Shown: one piece after another, positions 58,040-64,000 of the stretch | Layout of the letters: every line of letters begins with the position of its first letter | How positions within the stretch are numbered: the stretch's first letter is position 1 | Source: Lautropia mirabilis | GTDB lineage: Bacteria; Pseudomonadota; Gammaproteobacteria; Burkholderiales; Burkholderiaceae_B | Direction of reading: 5' to 3' | NCBI GenBank assembly: GCA_945876565.1 | Contig: CAMCOS010000008.1 | Span: 27,273 to 91,272, forward strand | DNA: 64,000 bases | The notes under the pieces: generated by a model | What the model was told of the DNA's origin: nothing | The model's input: the letters and a program-made list of their open reading frames with translations, nothing else | Databases searched by the model: none | Translations under genes and position numbers: made by a program

Positions 58040-58424
58040 ATGTACAAACGTATTTTCATTCCGCTTCTCGCCACCATCGCCGCTCTCTTTATGGCGGGCT
58101 GCGAACAAGCAATCATTGCACCGGGGGTTACCGGTTCCTGGTTACTGGTTGCAACAAAGTGACAAGCGTCCGATGTCGCTGCACATCAAACCCGATGGAA
58201 ATGAATACCTGGTGAATGTGGGACGACTAAACTTTGGTCACTACGACATTAGTGCGCAACCGGCAAAGCTGAATTCAACCGACATTCTGACGATTGACCA
58301 GCGCAAGCAATTGCGGCTAGACCCAGCCACTGACGTCCTCACTGATATTGACCACCCAACCATCCGCTTTATTCGGATTACGCAAGCTCAGTACGAGAAG
58401 ACTATCACTGTAGACCTAAACTAA
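58040..58424 (+). pseudogene. Frameshifted small lipoprotein gene
   Basis: ATG 58040, behind an AGGAGG site, encodes a lipoprotein signal (MYKRIFIPLLATIAALFMAGC) and then TGSWLLVATK before a stop. The other frame continues WLQQSDKRPMSLHIKPDGNE to 58424. A 7-bp tandem duplication around GGTTACTGGTT (58131-58145) accounts for the shift; without it the frame would be one 125-residue lipoprotein. Function unknown. Confidence 0.6.
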
Positions 58425-58441
58425 GACTGAGTTATCTAGCA

Positions 58442-59161
58442 TCACTGCCGCTTGGGCTTTCTGTCTTGATGGGTTTTTGCAGCAAACTTTTCAATAGCTT
58501 TGGTGGGACCTGAAACTATGAGCAAGTCACCTGCCTTGATAAATGTTTCTGGCTTGGCGTACGTGAAGTCTTCGTTCAATCGTTTAACCCCAACCACGGT
58601 GAGATGGTGTAGCTCGCGAATACGTGATTCATCGAGTGTCATGTTGTGACAAAACCCTGGCGCCTGAATCTTGGCAATTGCAAATCCGTCGTCAAACTCG
58701 ATGAAGTCGATCATCTTGCCTGAAATCAAGTGCGCGACCCGCTCGCCCATCGCCGCTTCAGGGTAAACCACGTGATGTGCACCAATTCGTTCTGCAATTT
58801 GCCCATGGGCGGTGTTTGTAGCCTTGACCCAAATATCTTTGATACCCAACTCAGTCATAGCCATCACCGTCAGAAGGCTGGCTGACAGGTTATTGCCGAT
58901 CCCAATAATGGCATGCGAGAAGTCTGCGGCGCCAAGCTGGCGCATAACGTCCACATTGGAAGAATCTGCTTGAACGGCATGTGTCAATCGATGTGACCAG
59001 TCTTGAACCCTGTCTTCGTCTACGTCAATACCCATCACTTCATGGCCAAGCGCCATGAGGGACTGCGCAACAGAGCTACCGAAACGTCCAAGCCCAATGA
59101 CAAGCACACTGTCTAAGGCAGAGAATGCGAAGCGTTCAGTGAAAAGAAAGTTAACCGACAA
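58442..59161 (-). CDS. ktrA: Ktr/Trk potassium uptake regulatory subunit (RCK)
   Basis: A 239-residue cytoplasmic RCK protein that gates the KtrB channel. The Rossmann motif is IGLGRFGSSVAQSL, followed by a TrkA-C domain. I place the start at TTG 59161, which has a GAGGAGAG site 6 bp upstream and overlaps the end of ktrB by 11 bp; the longer frame lies deep inside ktrB. Confidence 0.9.
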   Translation of the reverse strand: MSVNFLFTERFAFSALDSVLVIGLGRFGSSVAQSLMALGHEVMGIDVDEDRVQDWSHRLTHAVQADSSNVDVMRQLGAADFSHAIIGIGNNLSASLLTVMAMTELGIKDIWVKATNTAHGQIAERIGAHHVVYPEAAMGERVAHLISGKMIDFIEFDDGFAIAKIQAPGFCHNMTLDESRIRELHHLTVVGVKRLNEDFTYAKPETFIKAGDLLIVSGPTKAIEKFAAKTHQDRKPKRQ

Positions 59162-60467
59162 TTGGTCTCTCCTCAGGGTAGCGGTAACGGGCTGAAATGG
59201 CACCGGTCGCAAGCGCAGCAGCCACAGTAATAGTACCTACCCTACCGACAATCATTAGAATAGTTAAAGTGATTTGGGCAATTGGAGGTAAATCAGCCGT
59301 AATACCGGTTGACAGCCCCACCGTTGCGAAGGCAGAAATCACCTCAAAAATGACCTGATCGGTTGGTACGGTGGTCGTTGCCAACAAAATGAAAGTGCCT
59401 ACGGTTACGCAAGCACTGCCGAGCACTAGTACAGTAACGGCCTCGCGTTGGACTGAGTTTCTGACCCGTCTCCCGAATACCTCAGTATCACGACGACCCT
59501 TGATTTCTGCCCAGACTAGTAACAGCAAGATAAAAAATGTGCCGACTTTTACGCCACCAGCTGTCCCAGCACTGCCACCGCCAATGAACATCAGCAAGTA
59601 ATGTATTGACCAGGTTTCATGCTCAAGCGCACCAATATCAAGTGTATTAAAGCCCGCAGTGCGAGCAGACACGGACATAAAAAATGATGACAACACCTTT
59701 TGACCAATCGAGACTGACTCAAGGGTTTTGGGATTGTTCCATTCAAAGAGCAGAATGAATACTGTGCCCAGTAACAGTAGGGAGACTGTGCCTGTAATGG
59801 TGATTTTTGAGTGTAGTGACAGAGATCTTCTGCGTATGAACTTGTCTCGCAGATCCAGAAACACCGGGAAACCGAGGCCACCAATGATAATGGCCGTCAT
59901 GATTGGCAGAAGAAACAGGAAATCACCACCGTACTTTGCGAGTCCGTCCGGGTATAGGGCAAAACCTGCATTGTTAAATGCAGAAATGGCATGAAAAATA
60001 CCGTGCCATATTGCCTCGCCTAGCGGAGCATCGTAGCGAGTCAAATAGACCGTTACCAGCATCACGGAAGCGATAGCTTCCATCACCAAAGTCGTTAGCA
60101 AAACAATTTTGAAGGTGGCCCGCAAATCACCACCGCTAATGGTGTGCGTCTCCGTTTGAGCGATGAGTCTAGTCTTCAGTCGCAAAGATCGGTTAACCAT
60201 CAATCCCAGCAGCGTAGCGGCTGTCATGATGCCAAATCCACCCAACTGGAACAGCAACAAGATAACTAGTTGCCCAAAAAAGCTCCAGTAAGTGCCAGTG
60301 TCAACAGTCACCAGACCCGTCACGCACACAGCCGAAACCGCCGTAAAGAATGCGGTCAGTAACGGAGCTGATTCACCTGCGGCATTTGCTTGCGGCAACA
60401 ATAGCAATAATGTGCCGAGCAATATGGTACCCACAAAGCCAAGCAACACGATACGAGTCGGATGCAT
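59151..60467 (-). CDS. ktrB: Ktr/Trk potassium transporter membrane subunit
   Basis: A 438-residue SKT-family transporter for potassium (usually sodium-coupled). Four M1-P-M2 repeats are visible, with filter-like segments SAVCVTGLVTVD, AFNNAGFALYPDG, SARTAGFNTLD and AFATVGLSTGI. ATG 60467 is the likely start (a TTG lies just before). It is translated ahead of ktrA. The pair lies between the integrase remnant and the type IV secretion genes, so it may be element cargo. Confidence 0.93.
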   Translation of the reverse strand: MHPTRIVLLGFVGTILLGTLLLLLPQANAAGESAPLLTAFFTAVSAVCVTGLVTVDTGTYWSFFGQLVILLLFQLGGFGIMTAATLLGLMVNRSLRLKTRLIAQTETHTISGGDLRATFKIVLLTTLVMEAIASVMLVTVYLTRYDAPLGEAIWHGIFHAISAFNNAGFALYPDGLAKYGGDFLFLLPIMTAIIIGGLGFPVFLDLRDKFIRRRSLSLHSKITITGTVSLLLLGTVFILLFEWNNPKTLESVSIGQKVLSSFFMSVSARTAGFNTLDIGALEHETWSIHYLLMFIGGGSAGTAGGVKVGTFFILLLLVWAEIKGRRDTEVFGRRVRNSVQREAVTVLVLGSACVTVGTFILLATTTVPTDQVIFEVISAFATVGLSTGITADLPPIAQITLTILMIVGRVGTITVAAALATGAISARYRYPEERPIVG

Positions 60468-60694
60468 CAAAAACCAAGTTTGCCGTGTTCCATGGGCGTG
60501 ATATTACTGCTGAAATCAATGGCCAGCGCGCAATAAATGCTGACTTAATACCATTCTATCGATATCAAGCCCATCGGCTTTAACGACTTTAGAAGGCAAT
60601 GTCGAATTGAGATTGCCCGTTCCCCTATCGGTATCACCGACGTCTTCCTAAGTTATTCACTACGTCTGACAACCATCCTCACGGAGTATCCATC

Positions 60695-61372
60695 ATGTCT
60701 CATAAACGTCTGATGGCGATCAGCCTTGTGCTGGCCGCCCATGCACCGCTGTCTGCTCACGCGGTGGGTGGCATTCCCACGCTCGACATCAATTCGATTG
60801 AACAACTGAACCAGTTAATCAATCAGGTTGAGACCGCCAAAAGCCAACTCGATCAGGCCAAAGCTCAACTTGCTGCACTGACTCAGTCATCGGGATTCGG
60901 GTATGTGTTGGCAAACCCCAGCGTTAAAGATCAGTTACGCGGTTCCCTACCCGCTAATGCACAGTCCCTGTTGAATCGACTAGAAAACCCGGACAACAAC
61001 TTGTCTAGTGCGGTGAACGACGTGGTACGTGACGTCAAAGCGCCTGTGAACTTTCCTCAAGATCGGGAAGTGTTAGCTGAGCGAAAGTTGAACATTGAAG
61101 CCACGGCCAAAGCCATGGCTGAACGCGCCTACAACGCCATGACACAGCGTTTAGAAGTGATTGATGGTCTGCAGTCCAAGATTAACGAAACCACCAATCC
61201 TAAAGAGATTGCTGAACTGCAAGCGCGTATCGCGATTGAGCAGGCCAACATCCAGACCGACCAGACCCGTATTCAACTAGCTCAGCAGCAACTACAAGCC
61301 GAACGCGCCCTGCTCGATGCCCGTGCCGAACGGGTATATGGCGGGTGGTTCGGTACCCGACAGAACCCATAA
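60695..61372 (+). CDS. virB5: Type IV secretion VirB5-like protein
   Basis: A 225-residue periplasmic protein with a signal peptide (cleavage after SAHA) and long helical coiled-coil stretches (QLNQLINQVETAKSQLDQAK). VirB5 proteins sit at the pilus tip and mediate adhesion. A GGAG site precedes the ATG. It is followed 11 bp later by virB6. Confidence 0.85.
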   Translation: MSHKRLMAISLVLAAHAPLSAHAVGGIPTLDINSIEQLNQLINQVETAKSQLDQAKAQLAALTQSSGFGYVLANPSVKDQLRGSLPANAQSLLNRLENPDNNLSSAVNDVVRDVKAPVNFPQDREVLAERKLNIEATAKAMAERAYNAMTQRLEVIDGLQSKINETTNPKEIAELQARIAIEQANIQTDQTRIQLAQQQLQAERALLDARAERVYGGWFGTRQNP

Positions 61373-61383
61373 GAGAGGCCATC

Positions 61384-62361
61384 ATGCCAACCGGATTTTC
61401 CAGCACCCAGGTCTCTGCACCCCAAGACCCGGAAAGCATTGCCCAATGGATCACGACCCAAACGGAAGCCGTGCTGCAGTCGGCAGTCAATCAGCCGATT
61501 GCGGAGCTAACCAGTGCTCTAACCCCAGTCATTACGCTTGGACTCACCTTGCAGTTCATGGCGTATGCGTTTGCCATCATGCACGGGCAAGGCAACATAA
61601 CTGTGACCGAGTTTTTTAAGAAAGCAGTGGGCGTGGCAATTATCGCCATGATTGCCACGGCTGGCGGTCTGTACCAAAGTGAGATTGCTCAAACCATGCT
61701 TGGGTTACCAGATGCCCTGACTTCTGTGGTGATTGGTGAAACCACGGTTGCGGCACAGGTTGACAGGCTGCAACAGGAAACGTCAGTGGCGACCAGCAGC
61801 ATGGGCAATGCCGGTGACTCAGGTTGGTTCGACTTTGTGCCTGATGCTCGCCAGATCATTATTACGTTACTGACATTTGGCGTCACCGTCAGCTCCGCGG
61901 TGGTGGGTGGCATCATCGCCGTCATCACCATCGTGATCAAGGTGGGCATGGCACTGATTGTGGCAACTGGACCCTTATTCATTGCCTTCTTGCTGTTTGA
62001 GCCAACTCGCAAGATGTTTGATAGCTGGGTGGCGCAAGCCTTGAACTTTGTCTTTCTCGCACTCCTGGCTGGACTGATCTTCGCCGTGCTGCTGCAATTA
62101 AACTTGCAGTTTGTGCGCGCGATGGCCCAATGGCTAGATGGCGGCAATGTAAGCCTGATGGCTCTGTTTGCAGGTCAGGTGCTCGTGGCAATTGCCAGCA
62201 TCGTCATCATGACCATGCTGCCAGGCATGGCTGCTGGCCTCTCGTCTGGTTTCGGGGCTCAGTTTGGTATCGGGGCCGCTAGCCGTGGAGCATTTACTGC
62301 CCTGCGTCTTCGCAGCATGATTAGACCAGGAAGGTCGACTGGCAAGTCACCGGGTGGCTAG
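61384..62361 (+). CDS. virB6: Type IV secretion VirB6/TrbL-like inner-membrane protein
   Basis: A 325-residue polytopic membrane protein with about six segments and the conserved region around GGIIAVITIVIKVGMALIVA and GPLFIAFLLFEPTRKMFDSW. VirB6 forms part of the inner-membrane pore of conjugation machines. ATG 61384 has a GAGAGG site; a longer frame would overlap virB5. Confidence 0.88.
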   Translation: MPTGFSSTQVSAPQDPESIAQWITTQTEAVLQSAVNQPIAELTSALTPVITLGLTLQFMAYAFAIMHGQGNITVTEFFKKAVGVAIIAMIATAGGLYQSEIAQTMLGLPDALTSVVIGETTVAAQVDRLQQETSVATSSMGNAGDSGWFDFVPDARQIIITLLTFGVTVSSAVVGGIIAVITIVIKVGMALIVATGPLFIAFLLFEPTRKMFDSWVAQALNFVFLALLAGLIFAVLLQLNLQFVRAMAQWLDGGNVSLMALFAGQVLVAIASIVIMTMLPGMAAGLSSGFGAQFGIGAASRGAFTALRLRSMIRPGRSTGKSPGG

Positions 62362-62463
62362 TCAGGTCTCCATCGTCTTGATCCAAGAATCCGGATTCAA
62401 ACGAGATATTCTTGTTTTGTTGGTTGGTTTCAGCCAACTCAGATTTATCGAAGGAGCGTTTTT

Positions 62464-62664
62464 ATGCAGGCTGTCGTCAACCCGCCAACGGTTCCGGTTG
62501 GCAAGATCAAGAGCTTTGGATACTTCGGACCGAAGTACGAGGTAGGGCATGCCCTTCGCCAGTTAGAGGGTGGCGACTGGCTTGTCGAGATAACGATGGT
62601 GGAGACAGGCGAAAAAGCTGAATACCGTTTATCTCGTTTGTCTGATGACCCGCTGGCGCATTGA
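62464..62664 (+). CDS. DUF5397 family protein
   Basis: A 66-residue soluble protein reading VGKIKSFGYFGPKYEVGHAL then RQLEGGDWLVEITMVETGEK, the characteristic pattern of DUF5397. An AAGGAG site precedes the ATG. Members occur widely on conjugative elements; no function is established. It sits inside the virB gene run between virB6 and virB7. Confidence 0.8.
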   Translation: MQAVVNPPTVPVGKIKSFGYFGPKYEVGHALRQLEGGDWLVEITMVETGEKAEYRLSRLSDDPLAH

Positions 62665-62940
62665 TGTATGCAGTGGCTTTTGTTCTAGCAGCAGCTGACA
62701 CCGAGAACCATCACACCAAGGGCGTACCCTAGGCCTATAACGAGCTTGGTATGGGACATCCGCGCTGCTCGTATTGAGCAACTGTCGGACTTTAGGCCCG
62801 TGGTTAGGTCATTTCACTTTGTAGTTGATATGCAGCGAAATACGTCCACATAGCCGAATTTTCGCTTCAGCCCTTCTTCCCCCCAGTTCCCTTCTCACGC
62901 TTACAGCCAATAGGCTCGTACGCAAAGGACACTTTTACCC
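62665..62940. other. Intergenic stretch between DUF5397 and virB7
   Basis: 276 bp without a frame I can support and without clear hairpins or repeats. It may hold a promoter for virB7-virB8. Confidence 0.4.
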
Positions 62941-63078
62941 ATGAAGTCTCTTATCGCATCCCTCATGGCAGGCTGGCTTTTAGCTGGCTGCGCCTTTCAT
63001 GCACCACAGCCACCCATGCCACCTGACGAACCACGCGTGCCCGTCAACGCCACTGAACCCTTGACCCAAGGACGCTAA
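62941..63078 (+). CDS. virB7: VirB7-like small lipoprotein
   Basis: A 45-residue lipoprotein. The signal peptide MKSLIASLMAGWLLAGC ends in a good lipobox (LAGC), and a proline-rich tail (PPMPPDEPRVP) follows. VirB7 lipoproteins anchor VirB9 at the outer membrane. The gene ends 3 bp before virB8, the expected order. Confidence 0.8.
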   Translation: MKSLIASLMAGWLLAGCAFHAPQPPMPPDEPRVPVNATEPLTQGR

Positions 63079-63081
63079 GCC

Positions 63082-63771
63082 ATGAGTGCACAACCCATTC
63101 AATCTGATGAACTCGCTGAACACCTGGAACGATCCCGTGGGCTGGAACGTGACTATTTGGGAGAACTGATCCGCAGCCGACGCTGGGCGTGGCGCTGTGC
63201 AACCGGTGCCGCCATATTGGCACTTGCGGGTGTCGGTGCGGTCGCGGGGCTCACACCCTTGAAAGCACCGCCCGAGATGTATGTGGTGCGGGTAGACAAC
63301 GCCACTGGCGCGATCGATCACGTCAGCCGTTTGGGCGAACCGCTGCAGGACTATGGCAGCCGGATTGCCAAGTACTTTCTAAACAGTTATGTCTTGAATT
63401 GCGAAGGCTACAGCTGGCAAACCATTCAAGAGCAGTTTGACACCTGCGCCCTGCTCAGCAGCCCAGCAATCCAGACTCAGTATGGCAAACGCTTTGAAGG
63501 ACCAGATGCACCAACTGCACGCTTAACCGATCTGGCCACCATTGACGTCAAGGTGCATTCCATCACGCTTGGTGCCAATGATTCGGCAACCGTCAGATTC
63601 AGCACCACAGAAAAAGACGTCGGCACGGGTCAGATACGACAACAACGTCACCTGATTGCCTCCATCGCATACGAGTACATCAACGTGCCGCTCACCGAAG
63701 CGGTCGCCAGGCGTAACCCATTGGGCTTTCAAGTGGTGCGCTATGACCTCGCCAATGACCTGTCGCGCTAG
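63082..63771 (+). CDS. virB8: Type IV secretion VirB8-like protein
   Basis: A 229-residue bitopic protein: a short cytoplasmic N-terminus, one membrane helix (residues 37-56) and a periplasmic NTF2-like domain with YVVRVDNATGAIDHV, the DYGSRIAKYFLNSYVLNCEGY segment and a C-terminal NPLGFQVVRYDLANDL. VirB8 links inner- and outer-membrane parts of the secretion channel. virB9 should follow but is not found in the remaining 229 bp. Confidence 0.9.
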   Translation: MSAQPIQSDELAEHLERSRGLERDYLGELIRSRRWAWRCATGAAILALAGVGAVAGLTPLKAPPEMYVVRVDNATGAIDHVSRLGEPLQDYGSRIAKYFLNSYVLNCEGYSWQTIQEQFDTCALLSSPAIQTQYGKRFEGPDAPTARLTDLATIDVKVHSITLGANDSATVRFSTTEKDVGTGQIRQQRHLIASIAYEYINVPLTEAVARRNPLGFQVVRYDLANDLSR

Positions 63772-63897
63772 CCGAATCTTTATGAGACATCGCCATGATT
63801 TTGTCCAACTGTGAACACCACTCAGTTTCCGCGGTTATTTGACGGCATTTGAGTCTTTGAGGTGAATTCGGGCGGTTTCTAAGTTTTGTTTGTTTTT

Positions 63898-63948
63898 AAT
63901 CAGGGGCGTTGAGCGTCGCGCGTAGCGAGACGTGAAACGCCCCTGATT
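63898..63948. repeat. Large hairpin after virB8
   Basis: Perfect 13-bp arms AATCAGGGGCGTT and AACGCCCCTGATT enclose 25 nt that themselves pair (CGTC/GACG, CGC/GCG). It lies 127 bp past virB8 where virB9 would begin. No T-run follows on either strand. It may be part of a mobile element that interrupts the virB run. Confidence 0.55.
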
Positions 63949-64000
63949 GCTTTGGCGATGAGATAGTCGTTAGCGTTTATGCGTTGACCCGATGGGCCAG

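Noticed and set aside
58442..59212. Longer ktrA start at 59212
   Set aside because: It would overlap ktrB by 62 bp and has no ribosome-binding site, while TTG 59161 has a strong one.

Overview
The window is chromosomal DNA of a betaproteobacterium of the Burkholderiales, most likely an Alcaligenaceae relative. The basis is the Bordetella-like gene order (coaD-ferredoxin; ychF-pth-rplY-prs-tRNA-Gln-ispE-lolB-TPR-mutM) and the protein character of Prs, L25 and LolB. By eye the G+C is in the mid-50s. Housekeeping genes dominate, broken by one unusual biosynthetic block and several mobile-element scars.

Layout. 1-1100: end of coaD, a YfhL-type 4Fe-4S ferredoxin and a stand-alone MOSC N-terminal domain protein. 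1.1-11.1 kb: a two-sided block. Leftward run an OpgH-type glucosyltransferase, an NdvA/ChvA-type ABC exporter, a SAM methyltransferase and an AsmA-like protein. Rightward run a BchC-like dehydrogenase, a 6-pyruvoyltetrahydropterin-synthase-like protein lacking its catalytic residues, and a GT4 glycosyltransferase, followed by a RibD-reductase-only protein (leftward) and a GTP cyclohydrolase II with a decayed RibB-like N-terminus. Together these could make and decorate a pteridine- or pyrimidine-type metabolite; this is the best candidate for an undescribed system. 11.3-15.1 kb: a broken secreted-protein gene, a decayed tRNA with integrase-arm-like repeats, ahpF/ahpC, an IS-end fragment and an integrase remnant. 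15.2-28.5 kb: core genes (ychF to mutM, an FAD oxidoreductase, phosphohexomutase, pgi). 28.5-31 kb: a DUF1275 membrane protein, a porin pseudogene, coq7 and a 14-bp tandem repeat. 31-47.3 kb: osmC-thyA-folA, the glycine cleavage operon behind a tandem glycine riboswitch, a BaiN-type flavoprotein, a basic amino-acid decarboxylase, dcd, apbC, metG, trhO and a Kch-type channel.

47.3-49.7 kb is a small G+C-rich islet carrying an AbiEi/AbiEii toxin-antitoxin pair, bounded by tRNA-Gly(CCC) and a 19-bp copy of that tRNA's 3' end. 49.8-55.7 kb returns to core genes (thiS without thiG, trmB, ffh, ccsA-like, ampD, htpG). 55.9-57.3 kb repeats the theme: tRNA-Leu(CAA), one RhuM-Fic gene, then a 17-bp copy of the tRNA 3' end. 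Beyond this lie a truncated integrase, two frameshifted small genes, ktrAB, and type IV secretion genes (virB5, virB6, DUF5397, virB7, virB8) that stop at a large hairpin where virB9 would be expected. This reads as a degraded integrative conjugative element in tRNA-Leu, with the RhuM-Fic islet as a separate unit at the same site.

Start codons were chosen from visible ribosome-binding sites, gene overlaps and family lengths. No database search was possible, so family names rest on recognised motifs and remembered family sequences.
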